DNA of 64,000 nucleotides, taken from contig NC_135244.1 of NCBI RefSeq assembly GCF_947623445.1, forward strand, positions 14,074,860 to 14,138,859, given 5' to 3'. Of the stretch, positions 12,641 through 25,100 are shown one piece after another. The notes beneath the pieces are model-generated. The model saw only the letters and a list, made by a program, of their open reading frames with translations. It searched no databases and had not been told where the DNA came from. The translations under genes were made by a program, and so were the position numbers. The number at the start of each line of letters is the position of its first letter. Positions within the stretch are counted from its first letter, which is position 1. Source of the stretch: Clavelina lepadiformis (taxonomy: Eukaryota > Chordata > Ascidiacea > Aplousobranchia > Clavelinidae).

Positions 12641-13587
12641 CGGGTGTCCAACCTTCTGACACTGTGGGAGCAAACTTCATTTGACATCAACTGTTTTATT
12701 ACTAACTAACCTAACTAAAACAATTCGGTTTTCATGCAAATTAAAGAAATTGTAGAGTTAAACAGTTTACTGGCACAGTAACTTTTCAAATTGATTTTGT
12801 GAGGAATTGGAAACTATTTCAATTTCCCAAACACTCTATCCAGCTTCACTTAAATTGAAGTACTGGCAACCTAGGATCCATTCCTCAAGTGTTCATTTGT
12901 TAGAACTTACTGTTATAGATATTTTACGGAATTACCAGATATTTATGAGTTATTTTGAGTTAACCCAGAGTTATTAACAACTGCTGGTGATTAAATTTTT
13001 GCCCACAAATAAGATTTACAACTTTGGTGCCTAGACCAATTACAGATTTCAAGGATTTCGTGCACAATTCTGTTATTGAATGATGTTATGGAAAATTAGA
13101 ATTAAATCACTCTCTTGTAACTCAGAGTTTAAGATACACACATCCAATACAAGTTTCAGATATGGATTAAATAATTAATTGCAGTTTTTTTATTAGGTAG
13201 GAAAGTCTTTACCATACTTTTCAAAGCATTTCAGCAAAGATATCAGCACCAGTTGTAGACACAAAAATTTCTCTTATTTATTCAGCTCTTTGTTCACTTT
13301 TTTACATTTTTCAGTCAACTGTGTTGCATTTTGTGTGTGTCATCAACAAGTTCGCGATGCTACACCATTGTTCTTAGAGCTTTACATATTTTTCTAAACT
13401 CTGTCACTATTTTGGGCACTTTTCTTTTGTGATATCAAACATCTGTCACAATTGTTTATGTACCTTGGTGAAAATAAAAATTTGGAATTAAATTCATATA
13501 AATGTCATCGGGGCTGTGGCACTGAAATTTTGTTGCAGTTTTCAAATAGTCATCACTTTAAAGCAGGCTGAAGGTTGCACTCCTCTG
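12641..13587. mobile_element. hAT-like element, 947 bp, non-autonomous or decayed
   Basis: The left end is CGGGTGTCCAACCTTCTGAC and the right end is the imperfect inverse GAAGGTTGCACTCCTCTG. The flanks GTATAGGA (12633-12640) and GTGTAGGA (13588-13595) match at 7 of 8 positions, as expected for an aged 8-bp hAT target duplication. No transposase frame is visible inside. Confidence 0.65.
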
Positions 13588-13595
13588 GTGTAGGA

Positions 13596-16252
13596 TATAA
13601 ATGTTACAATGTCAAGTTTATTTAAATAATTTGATATAAATACCGTGCATGCAATGTTTAATCCACCTTCCACTTTCAGATAGAAAATACCACAGAAATG
13701 GTATCAAAAAGCCAAGAACCAATCGATATCCGTCTCTGAAGGGAGTAAGTCAAATTTGTTTCTTTCATTTATGACAATATTAAATAGTATAACCTTTGAG
13801 TCATAGTAGGCAGCATTGGACATTGGGCCATATAATTCTGCAACTACGTACTGTTCCAGGAACTGAATTTTTGTATAAGTACACTTACAAGGATGCAACA
13901 AACGTGCAAACCTTTTAGTCACAAACCACATTAACCAACAACGGCTTTAGAAAAAAGTGCATTTCGCTGTTTTGTCCCACTCATGCCGAATTTTAGTCGA
14001 TGGTCATGTCTGTTTTATTAAAGTTTTAAATGTACATATATTTTTTTTGCTGTAAGAAAAAGGGAACGTTTTTTACGTACGTTTAATTTAAGGTATAATG
14101 TCATGCTATCATTATCAGTTGAAATTTGGTCAACATGTGTATCAGTTATTATTTTTACGACTGTGTCACAGTATATTTGCTGCTGTGGCGCTGACATCAT
14201 TCCATTTTGCGCCTAGCCTAGTTGCTTTGGCAAAAACTACACGTAGAGCATACAATGCTAAGTGAATACCTGTAAGCAGAATTAACCAAACAAATTATTT
14301 TTATAAAAACAGTAAGTTTATGGTTTATGGTTGGCAAAAATCAAAAACTTCACTGTTTTTGAAAGCGAATTATTAAATTATGATAGCCAGTGATGAGATT
14401 ATTGTTTAGTACAGAGGTTTCGAAATATCATGTTTCTTTTGAGAATGGAAATCAAAACGTGTTTTACAAGATTTATGTTTAGGTACTCAAAACAATTTTT
14501 TGTTTCCATAAAAGCGGAGATATGCAGACCGACTTAGTGTGTTAAGGTCTCAGTCAAATACAGGAAAGCATTTTTCAGCAAACCAACACATTTTTAGTTA
14601 TCCCATGTTTAAATTGGTTGGATGCTCAGATAAAAATTGCACAATGAATAAAATGCAGCTGTCTTCTCAGGCTTTTACTTGCAACGAATCAATATTGACC
14701 TCAGTATTTTTATGTTAGCGTAGAAACAAGCCCAGCAAAAGACTTTATCAGCAAACACACTAACAGTCAAGTTTAGTTTATGTGATACACAGCCATAAAT
14801 AGCATGAATTGCCTTCTGCAATAAAATTGTTGGTGTAGAGAAGGTTATTGTTGACAAATAAAAATTATAATATTTTGAAACAGCTTAGTAACATTTTTAA
14901 ATCAACATACAATGACATAAAGAAGATTGGATTGATTGATTGTTTGCTCACAACAGGCAATAATTTCTTCAGTCTTCACATTCAATTTTGGTTTCTAATT
15001 AAGATTGTAAATATATGTTAAAGCGGACTTACAATTTGTCTACCTTCATATGCTTGATGTAAAAATTGAAATTTTTTCATCTGTGATTGGGAAGCGGCTG
15101 GATTTATTTTTATTTGTTTATTAAGCATATTTTACCCTAAAAAGCATGGAAAGAAATGCATAAATATACCTTCACAAAAATATTTTACAACCTAAGAACA
15201 TAGTGCAAAAACTTGTTAATTTTGAGAACTTGGGTAAGTTTCAGCCTTGGTAAGGCATAAAAAAATGTGTAATTAGACTTCTTGTAACTTAGTTTGGGTT
15301 ACTTTGTTGTTCGGATAAAGATGGCAACCCTACTGGAATTGTCTCATCACAATGGCCAGATCAGCTTGCTATAGAATTTTGGGGATGAAGTCTAAATAGA
15401 AAAATTAGTTAACAAAAAGTACTTTTCACCCCATATTTGATTTTCCACTTGTAAAATGAGTCAAATTTGCCATCACGTTGACATATTCACAGTGTGTCCA
15501 AATGCAGTTTTTCCTTAAGCACTCTGATTCTTGGTTGTTTTTCATTGTGTTACAGTATAACTTTTGAAGGTTGAAATGCAAAATATGTTTAGGGACTAAG
15601 TGTTCCAAAAAGAGTGCGCAATTCATTTTCTGCCTGATTAGATGTGTTCTTATGTGATTCTAAGACTATAGTGTTTTGATTACACACTAACTTATGTTGT
15701 TTTCCACATAATTTAAACATTACCAGATGTAGACGAGTGTTTTACATTTTTAGGTGGACCCCAAATTTTTGCGAAACATGAGATTTGCAAAGAAACACAA
15801 CAAGCGACACCCCAAGCCAAACGCAGAATAAACGTAGACTGCCGTTTAGCAGCATGACGAAAAATAAAAATATTCTGCTTGAGCCTAACGTTTGTTTATG
15901 TCTTTGCACCAGATTTCAATGAAAGGTTTGGTTAGATTTTAATGTGAGGCGTTGACTTCGTATTTATGCAACCCAAGTTTCATTTTAGGAGTGGCGTTCC
16001 TTAGGAATTGCAGCCACTCGTCATTTTAACTAAACAAAATTTATAGAGTCATAATCAGCCTTTAAGTATGTTAATTGTTAATAGTTAACAGAAAAGAGTG
16101 ACGTCACAACAAATGACGCCCGTCCATGCCCAGTGCCCACAGCACCTTGGTTACCCTGACGTGCTACATAAGGCTTGTAGTGACCTTTGGATGTTGTTTC
16201 CAGCGCAATGGTCCTAGTCAACAGTTCCGGATAGGGCAGCAGCAGTTATGAC
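13596..16252. other. Intergenic region
   Basis: No gene is supported. Small open frames near 13704-14857 and 15426-15626 on the minus strand lack motifs or paired splice sites. An isolated GATGGCAACCCT near 15318 resembles a hAT right end, but no partner was found. Near 16125-16245 there is a SINE-body-like segment sharing GTCAACAGTTCC with the repeat at 4712. Confidence 0.4.
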
Positions 16253-16450
16253 CAATGTTCCCTCTAAGCTGCACAAATGGGCACTGCTGACACGGTCTCC
16301 GCGCACAGAAAATCTGTGCTGCGCATAAGAAATAAATCCAATCTGAATTGAAAACAAAATAAACGCATAATAATGGCCACAGTGGTCCAAGGGACCGCTG
16401 AGGGAGTTAGTGTGCTTGCTCAGACTCGTGAAAAATTAGAGGGAGCATTG
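16253..16450. mobile_element. Small hAT-like MITE, 198 bp
   Basis: The left end CAATGTTCCCTCTAAGCTGC is inverted at the right as TTAGAGGGAGCATTG. It is flanked by GTTATGAC (16245-16252) and GTTACGAC (16451-16458), a 7-of-8 match, so an old 8-bp target duplication. There is no coding potential. Confidence 0.72.
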
Positions 16451-16587
16451 GTTACGACCACGCATCACATACTGTGCTTAAGCGTCAGGGGTGCGTGTGA
16501 CATCATAAAAAATGGCGCTTTACATCATGAAGTTATGCTTGTAACTAAACATGCTCAAACCAACTGTACAGTTGGCCTGTAAAGAAA

Positions 16588-16767
16588 GTGTAATGAAAAG
16601 TGGTATATGGTACCTTAACCTGTAAGGTTTACCCACCTCACTACAATGGTTACACAACAATGACAACTGATTGATTACGTAACGTAATGCTTTGCTTTGC
16701 CGATTTCCGTAAACAAAACAGTATTCTATGCGGCATTCTATTTGCAGGTAATCTTATCATATCATCA
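16588..16767 (+). repeat. Internally deleted copy of a dispersed repeat (head joined to tail)
   Basis: The head (GTAATGAAAAGTGGTATATG to about 16667) is followed at once by the tail (GATTACGTAACGTAATGC to AATCTTATCATATCATCAC). In the next copy (16827-17635) the same head and tail are separated by a middle section. A third, diverged copy is at 62231-62520. Family unknown; no protein encoded. Confidence 0.7.
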
Positions 16768-16826
16768 CTACCAGCTTTGTAGTGAAAATGTCTTCTTTTA
16801 TCGTCCTCACTCGGGGCACCAGTTTG

Positions 16827-17635
16827 TAATGAAAAGTGGTATATGGTACCTTAACCTGTAAGGTTTACCCACCTCACTACAATGGTTACACAACAATGAC
16901 AACTGTATATTCTGATTATATTTGAAGCTTCATTGAACGATTACATCTAAATTAGGGTTACCATATTTTCGTGGCCTAAAATCCGGACACTCTTTAGTGC
17001 CCACTAGCGGTTTTTAAAAATGAGGTACGAACACATTGTCTGTCAATATGACGTCACACTAGCAATGCTTTACCTATCCATTGTATACCGGAGTGGATTT
17101 TTGAACATAGTGTCGTGAATTCACTAGGCTATTGGGCTATTTCTGATTTGACCTCTGGTGATCTCTAGGCTAGGGTTAGGCTATGGTGTTCTCTAGGCTA
17201 GGGTCTAGGTCAGACACGTCGCGTGCCACGTGTTGGACACCCCTGATTTACAGGATTATTCCCGCAATTCTAATTCCCCAAAACGCCCATCATAAAATTC
17301 CGGACATTTGAGCATTTTTTAAAATTCCTCCCGGACGCAAAATTTAACCCTACATTCCGGACGGTATGGCAACCCTAAATCTAAATAAAACACTGGGACA
17401 GCTACATAATAAAGTCGACCACTTTCTAGGGTTAACTTAGTAGACTGTAACGCATTGAACAACTATGAACAACAAGACACGCAATGCAGGCATGCACGAC
17501 ATTTTTGTCACGACTTAATACGATAAGCAGAGAGTAATTGATTACGTAACGTAATGCTTTGCTTTGCCGATTTCCGTAAACAAAACAGTATTCTATGCGG
17601 CATTCTATTTGCAGGTAATCTTATCATATCATCAC
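16827..17635 (+). repeat. Longer copy of the same repeat, split by a hAT insertion
   Basis: Head at 16827-16905, middle (TATATTCTGATTATATTTG through AAGTCGACCACTTTCTAGGG) and tail at 17537-17635. The middle is interrupted at 16945-17386 by a transposon. Without the insertion and its duplication the copy is about 375 bp. The 62231-62520 copy runs straight through the insertion point. Confidence 0.75.
16953..17378. mobile_element. Nested hAT-like transposon, 426 bp
   Basis: The ends are TAGGGTTACCATA and TATGGCAACCCTAA. It is flanked by perfect 8-bp repeats ATCTAAAT (16945-16952 and 17379-17386). The surrounding repeat has an uninterrupted copy at 62231-62520, which gives an empty-site comparison. 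The right terminus shares GGGTTGCCATACCGTCC with the element at 10128-10481, so they belong to one group. Inside, near 17220-17250, GTGTTGGACACCCCTG looks like the end of another hAT family. Confidence 0.88.
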
Positions 17636-19244
17636 AAAAGTAAGGATTCATAAAGAATATAACGACGGTTCCATAATGATTGCGCCCGACGGAATTGCAT
17701 CCACACGCAATTGCACCCGTTCGGGTTTTGGGACTACAAGAAACAAGGACTAAAACATAAGGAAATACGTATCACGGATAAAAAATGAATAATTTAAGAA
17801 AACGTATTCAGTCTAACATGTGGGTTACACGCATGCATATAATATATTGTATCTATCAGGATTAGTTGACTTTTGCGTGTTCACGATAGTCTACCAAGTA
17901 AATAATTTTCATGCGCAATACGCGCCACATATTATTTTGTCAAGCGCCAAACTCACGCGTCACATGCTTATGCGCCAGTAACCCATGAGTGTGATGCGTG
18001 ACATCATATCATCACGGCGAACACAAAATTGATTTGCTTCGCATAAAGGTGTAAGCCTATTTATGGCAATGTTTCGGTATCGCATGATATACGTTTCGTC
18101 GTCACCTCTGGGGACTAAAATTTTATTTAAAAAAATCTGGCAGCTTTTTAGAATATTTCAATGAGCTGTATAATGTATATTGTTTTGGAAGTTGTCCGTA
18201 TACAAAACCCGTGTGCTGACCACAAACTCTGTTTTGTCATGTAGGCTAAGTACGCTAATTAACGCTCTGCCTTCTTTTAAAAATACAAAACCATTCCTTG
18301 CCAATAATGTATAGTTTATGCATAAACCATAACCTTCAGCGCACGACCAGAACTTTTAATTCTGAAGGACCAGAATACAACAAGTGTAAAGCCTAACGTA
18401 CACATAATACGATTTTGCTCTCGTAGGTTAATAGTTACGATTTTTACGTTCGAAAGCCACCGAATTGCACTGTAGGCTACATAATACGATTTTGTCTTTC
18501 GTACGTAAACTTTGACATACGTAAAAATCAAACATGTTTGATTTTATCGAACGCAATCTGACGAGTTCACTGGGATTGGAAACAGTCCAGCAGTTTTGTG
18601 CTGGTTGTTAGGCTGTCAATTTTATAGGTTATATAGACAGGCTATGGTGCCATACAAGTATCGTCGGCCCGGTGCCGAGTGATTAGGCTAGTGCACTGTT
18701 TTTCAATTGCACCAATGAACATTGGAAATTTCATTTGGTCTTAAAATCTTCAGATATCCGTATCCAGTCAGCTTGGCATGAAGGAGGATTCAAAACTTTT
18801 TTCCTGACTGCTTCCTATATTTCCCTGCAAGCTTCTCTCACAATCTTTCCTACGACAGTTTCGTTAACTCTGAAACTGAATAAGCGCGATGAAAACGACT
18901 CTCCTGTTGCCAGTTATCTGCGAGACAGGAATATAAGTTAACTTGAGTGTGCACGTAGGTTACTTAATACAGGCTTGTAGTCGTTGGATATAAATATTTT
19001 TTTTCAAATCCAGAGTCTTCGTGCATTCCGTAATGCAGTGGTTCAAAAACAGTGCGTTGCGACGCCCTGGTACATCGTTTTAATTTTCCAAGAGCGTCAT
19101 ACAATAATTCTGTTTCGTAGCTAACCTTATATCAGCTCATACCAATATATGATTTCGTCGCACAATAATTTACTATCTCCTGGCATATGAATTCGAATTC
19201 TCCCAAGATTCGATAAACTTTGCAAAAGCAAGCAAGCCCAAACA
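17636..19244. other. Intergenic region
   Basis: No gene is supported. Near 18400 and 18480 the motif ACATAATACGATTTT occurs twice about 80 bp apart, and a related inverted form (AATCGTATTGTGTG) lies near 20370. This hints at another small repeat family with unclear ends. Confidence 0.35.
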
Positions 19245-19780
19245 TCAAGGATTAGCCCATAGGAAAGGGAAAAAGGAATGCACGGATTTAGCCATTCGTA
19301 TGGGCTGAAAGGAATAATTCCATCTTTTAAAGTAATTGTTGTAAGGCTAATCGTGTTGGAATGAGTAATCCATTTTGTCGCATACGGCTATTCTAATGCC
19401 TACAAGCCTTATATAGATAGCCTGTAAGCAGTCTATGACGCAGTATCCGTTAACACTTTGTGCAAGGGCATTCCAACGGTTGTAACTGCAGTACCAATGC
19501 CATTTGCACAGATAAACCTATGCTATATGCTAAACTAACCAGTAATCACACTGTACTATACTGTAGTTCGTATCAACACAACAGCCTATAGATCTCAATG
19601 ATGTACAGCAGTAGCCTTCACCGTACAATGACCAGCCATAGTTTCACATAAAATGGATTACTCATTCGAACACGATTAGCCTTTCAACAATTACTTTAAA
19701 AGATGGAATTATTCCTTTCAGCCCATACGAATGGCTAATCCGTGCATTCCTTTTTTCCTTTCCTATGGGCTAATCCTTGA
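19245..19780. mobile_element. Inverted-repeat DNA element, 536 bp with ~132-bp arms
   Basis: The left arm (19245-19376) starts TCAAGGATTAGCCCATAGG. It is mirrored by the right arm (19650-19780), which ends CCTATGGGCTAATCCTTGA. The arms are near-identical inverted copies with few mismatches, separated by about 270 bp of unrelated sequence. Long inverted repeats without an open frame fit a foldback-type or MITE-like element. No clear target duplication was found. A transcript would form a long hairpin. Confidence 0.82.
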
Positions 19781-20743
19781 CGAAGCGGGTGTTAAATGAC
19801 ATTCATTTTTGTTCATAATTCATTTTTTGTTGTATCATATTTCTTTTTCGGACATTCCTATTCCTTTTTTGTTGTAAGTTATATCAATAAATACAACTTT
19901 GATAATAATACGCGTCTTTATTAGATTCTTACCGCTGGTGCTTTGCAAGTCCAGCAAACTTTTCCAAAGACGTCGCAACGAAAAAAGTTTGAGAATCACT
20001 GCCGTAATGTAATGCATAAACGATGTCCTGGAGAAATTGGATATCGCCGAGACTAATATTTTTTGAGATAGATGGCCGAACTAACTCAAAAAGTTCCACA
20101 AAATCTGTTTTATTTATCGTCAAGTATCAAAGTCTAACTTCATTTTATGCGTTTATGTATAGGCTGTAGTATTACTAATTCTTGCATATTAAGTTTTTGA
20201 TTTAGATCAGCGCTTCCGTTGATATGAGTAAAATTCACGAGTTCTTGCGTTTTTCACCTATTTAACATAACGTTCGGTGCTCTTCGCTGAGCTGTAAGTA
20301 ACAAACTCTGTCTATACGTGTGGGGATTGGCTAAACTCAGCAAGTGCCACAAACAAACCTGAGAGAATCGTATTGTGTGTAGGCTATACCGGAATGCGTT
20401 TTTGGTGCGATTAAAAAATTGTAAAGGTTTACGTGCGTATTCGGATCAGTCACATTCCGTAAGTAATTGTGCACGTAAAATCGCATCGTAGGCTATTATG
20501 TGTAAGTCTACAACCACCTTTAAGTATAAGTAAGACAGCTTGGAGCTTTACCTGCCATACCCTATCTTCCTTAATGCATGCATTTGACTGAATAGTGCAT
20601 ACTGTTGTTCGCCGTCAAATAATAAATTTCAAACCATTAAATATCTATTACAAAAAGTTTTTTATTTAAATTCTTATGAATAATTGAACAATATTTAAAC
20701 CAATAGCTGCTGATAAGTTGTCAAGCGGATAGTACTGTATATA
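19781..20743. other. Intergenic region
   Basis: AT-rich sequence with no supported gene. Short open frames at 19835-20123 (minus) have no motif and end in repeat-like sequence. Confidence 0.35.
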
Positions 20744-20751
20744 CTATATAA

Positions 20752-21080
20752 CAGTGTTTCTCAAACTTTTTGCGATCGCGTACCACTCGTTCGTTTTTTT
20801 TGCTACACTGCGTACCACCTGGCTCCTGAATGACTTATTTTACTCAAATGTACCGGTATTTATTAGTTATTACCGTTATTACTATACCATAACACCAATG
20901 AATAGCAAGAAAACACAATTTAATTTGATAGAAGCAACTGGTTCTTCTGCACAAGCTTGTCTATCCGGGGCAACACATTACTCACAGCACATCGAAAATC
21001 ATGTTCAGCGGTACGCGGTACCACTTAAAAAGCTCTCGCGTACCACTAGTGGTACGCGTACCACAGTTTGAGAACCACTG
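20752..21080. mobile_element. Non-autonomous hAT-like transposon, 329 bp
   Basis: The termini are CAGTGTTTCTCAAACTTTTT and CAGTTTGAGAACCACTG. A perfect 8-bp target duplication CTATATAA lies at 20744-20751 and 21081-21088. The interior repeats 'GCGTACCACT' in both orientations near the ends. A 105-aa open frame across it is not a gene. Confidence 0.9.
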
Positions 21081-21520
21081 CTATATAAGCATTGCGTAGA
21101 TTCCATGAGGACCGTCTAATCTTAAGACCTTACGCGCCATAGCCACGCACCACTGGCGCGTAGTTGTAACTGTGTCTCCTACCCGAGGATAAATGTATAG
21201 TAATATAATATAACACTTCAATCCAAATAGGATATTAGCTTGCGCTTAACCAAGTTAAATTTCTTCAAGTAGGCCTAGTTAAAACAAATGAACGGTAAGT
21301 CACCGAAAAGTTTGTTTTTAAAACTTTGAACTCAGACACTATTGTTATATTAAATCGATAAAGTTTTTTTTATGAAGATACTGTAATTAGCTTTTTTTCA
21401 ATTATGGTCTGGCAACACTGAATTGATGGGCAAGTTAGATAAATTCAGTTTCTGATCTGGCGGGAATCGAGAAAAATATACCATGGTTTTGTCAACGCTA
21501 GATAAGCTAGGTCAGTGGTT

Positions 21521-21625
21521 CTGGGGTCTAGTAGGCTATACAAGTGAACAACCAAACGACATCATAATTTGAGTAGCTAAGGTCTAGTATACAAAGGCAT
21601 CCTGTGGTTGTGCACTTGAACAGTA
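21521..21625 (+). mobile_element. Copy B of the ~105-bp hairpin MITE
   Basis: The left arm GGGTCTAGTAGGCTATACAA with GTGAACAACCAAAC pairs with the right arm GGTTGTGCACTTG. The family core GAGTAGCTAAGGTCTAGTAT lies between. It is about 250 bp upstream of copy C. Confidence 0.65.
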
Positions 21626-21869
21626 GATCTTTAATTTCGAAGAGGTAGGTTAGGATTTAGGACACACACGTTTAATAAACAAGCTTTTTCCTTCTCAGAG
21701 GGCTGGTAACTGATTCGATCTCTAGATTACTGGTTTCAATAATTCAGGCATAAATTTTTAAATGCTACTGCATGATGTAATTAATCAAGAATTGAAACTC
21801 AAGAAATCAAATTAGGGTAATTACCCACCTCTTACAATCTGCTGGTTTTGTCATCATTTATAGTGGAAA

Positions 21870-21976
21870 TTTTGGGTCTAGTATACAAACACAACTAGAT
21901 GATATCCCAGTTTGAGTAGCTGGGGTCTAGTACACAAAGGCATCCTTGTATATCCACTTGTATACTAGACCAAAAA
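21870..21976 (+). mobile_element. Copy C of the hairpin MITE, with both ends visible
   Basis: It starts TTTTGGGTCTAGTATACAA and ends with the inverse TTGTATACTAGACC(AAAA) form. The shared core GAGTAGCTGGGGTCTAGT lies in the middle. This copy best shows the terminal inverted repeats. It sits about 150 bp upstream of the LIN37 start codon, so it could affect that promoter. Confidence 0.7.
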
Positions 21977-22129
21977 TTCTGGCACCTACACACCAAATAT
22001 TTTACTCATCACGCCAGTTTATAATAAATAATACTGAACATCATACTTGAACGACTTACAACTTTTTTTACAGATTGGGTTTTTATCATTCTTTTGTCGC
22101 ATTGAAATAAAGTTTAAAAAACTTCAGCT

Positions 22130-25100
22130 ATGTCTGAATGTTTGTCAGAGCAGGAACTTGATGCTCATGATGCTCGTGCAGATTTTGAAAACCTTCTCCA
22201 AGGAATTATAGCAAAAGCGAATGCTGGAGAAAGGTAAACAATGTTGTACCAATTTTCTATTCTTTTGGAAATAATTTTTTTTAATAATGTGGTAATAATT
22301 TTTAGATGTTACACCGAGCTTACCTGAAAGCTTATAAGACCACTTGTAAAAATGGAAATTTATTTTTGTTCATGTCACATTTACATCAAACATTATATAT
22401 TGTTTCTCTTGTAATTTTATATTGTTTAAATTGGGAGAAATCACCAGTTTGTGGAATTAAACTTATGTCAATTTTACTTCTGCTGTATTTGTGATAGACT
22501 ATTTTTGTTTGTTTTGAGTGTTAAAAATGCTATTACTATTAGTATAGCATTTTTACAATAGACTATTAGTATTTCGATAATCCTGATTTTGGCAAACCTG
22601 GTTATGGTTTTACACTATTGTGGCTGTTCTATGCACACGGCAAAAAGGTGTTTTAGGAACCCTGCAGTGCATGATGTGACTCTTAATTTTAAACTCTATG
22701 AAATTAACCTGACAAAATCAGAAGTAAAGGATTTCGAAAAAGTGGTAGGTGAGAGCATTATGGTATCAATACCTTAGTAAATCTTCCAAAAACCTGGTCT
22801 ACATGAACAATTGGGTTCAGTTTATGGAAAAGGAAGCAGACTGTAGTTGTTTGATTTTTTGCCATTTCGGTGTCAACTTTAGGCTAATTTATGGTAAACT
22901 AGGTCACAAATCAAAGTTGATGGAAGTCATCAAACCACATTTGCAAAACGACATTAACACTAGTCCAGTGAGACCTGGCCTCGGGTCGAGTTTATGCTTA
23001 TTTAACACTGCAGCAACTCAACACGTAGATTATTGACTTCAATTACAAGTCATGCTGCAAAATATAACATCACGGTATGAAGTGCCATCAACGATAAAAT
23101 GTTTGGGGGTGCCATGGAAAGCCATTTTTCAACCAAAAATCAATTTTGGATCAAAAAAGTATACATGTTAACTAAAAGCAGACTAGAAATTCACACATAC
23201 AGTTCAACAACTTTTGTTAAAAAAACTGCACAATGGTGAAACATATCATCTCTTAAGGATTGTGGTCAAAGTTTTTATAAGAAGGTGAAGTTCACATGAA
23301 ACAGCCAAAATCTTTAATGCAACTGAAATTTATTAAAGGGACACGTGCAGGAAGCAACCATTAGGCAGAAAATGTTTTTGGATTACAGATGTTACAACAT
23401 AATTAAGGACTAGACCTATCTGCTAAAATGAACAGCAGGTTGCTCCACTTAGCCTTAGAATACTTAGATCTTGTAATGAGCACATAAAATTCTGATTACA
23501 AATATTTTTTTAACTTTTTCGTAAAACCCAGAGTTTTAAAAATATGAATTGAAAAGTGCTACTTTAAAATATCGTAAAAGTAGGGAAGATAGTGCCGAAT
23601 GTCAGGAATTTTATATCTTATTGTAAAGCTTTCAGTAGGTATTCTTGCGCTGTTTATTAAAGTGTATTAAGTGTGAATGTTGTCTTTGACAAGCACTGAA
23701 CTGGAAAGTTGAGGTTGCCATAAAGCCAGCACAAAAAATAAAGCAAATTTTGTAGAAATAAAACCAAATCTGTTAACGTTTTATCCAAATTGGCATAGCT
23801 TTAAACCCACTGCAACATTACATGGTTTATTTAATATTTTAACCCTATTTTGGCTATGTTCGTTTTAATCTTTAAGATGATACTGTACCCGTATGTGTGT
23901 GTTTTTGCAGCCTAGGAGCGCAAAACTCTGGCAATGAAGAAGAGAAAGACTATGAAGATTCACAGAAAGGGTGAGATGAACTCTAATCGGTTCAGTTACT
24001 ATCATGTAATTGTGTATATTTGTAATGCAGTGATTGTAAAAACATGGTATAGTTTCAGAATATTTATCTTTGAACTGAGAAACTATGTGTAACTGTGTGC
24101 AAAATTTTGTAACAATATAATTACTGTACCTTGTATTGTTGCCAGGTGCCAACAATCACTTTATTTTGATGTACTGGTTTTCACATTAAATTTTGCATTA
24201 TTATGTCAACATGAATGCAGTGGTACCAGTTGGATAAGTGTATCTTAACCTTTTTTGGGTCATGAACCCCCATAATGTTCTTTAAAAAGCTATGGACTAC
24301 TTTGCAGGAAACGCATTGCAAAAGTCGAAATTAGGTTTTAATCAATGTGGTGGTATTCGAAAAGACGACAAACTAAACAAAACGTATTAACAAATTAATG
24401 AACAGCACTCAAAGATACACCCAGTGCACAACTAAAAAAACTATACAGCAACAGAAAAACCACAAGTGAATCAGAAAAGAAATAAAAGCAATGGAACAAG
24501 CAGCAAGCAGTACGCTCTCTGCCTATTTGCTTTAACACGTTTACTAGTGTAACCATTGTGTATTATTACATCACAAAGACGGTTTTATGGACAGATACAA
24601 ATAAATGGATTATAGTAATAATTGTATTTCGTTTTATGAACCCCTTAAAGCATCTTCTCGGACCCCTTAGGAGTTCATGGACGCCAGGTTAAGAACCCCT
24701 AAGTATAGACCTGGCCCATTCCTAGTCCATATTATGGTTTTACTGACATTCCGCTTGCTTTTCTTTGTTGCATGAATATAGGAACACATTGCAGCCTTTC
24801 GTTTGAAAATTTCTTCAGTGAATGTTAATTTTATATATTTTTTTTATATACTGCTAAGTGCTAATTAGCATTTGTCAAATTATGTTGTATTATATTATAA
24901 TTCTTTGTTTTTTTAAAACTAGACCCATACCCAAAGTATGCTAAACCACAATCCGCAAACTAGTACTGCTGTTTGATTTAGTGGTGTTGCTAGTTGTTAT
25001 CAGAAAGTTATTATCAATTATATCATTCGTGCACCTTTTAAGCCAGGGGTTCTTAAACTTTTTGGCACACGCCCCCCCTTGACGGTACCTAAAAAATCTG

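Noticed and set aside
20754..21071. 105-aa plus-strand frame
   Set aside because: It lies entirely within a hAT-like MITE and shows no protein motif.
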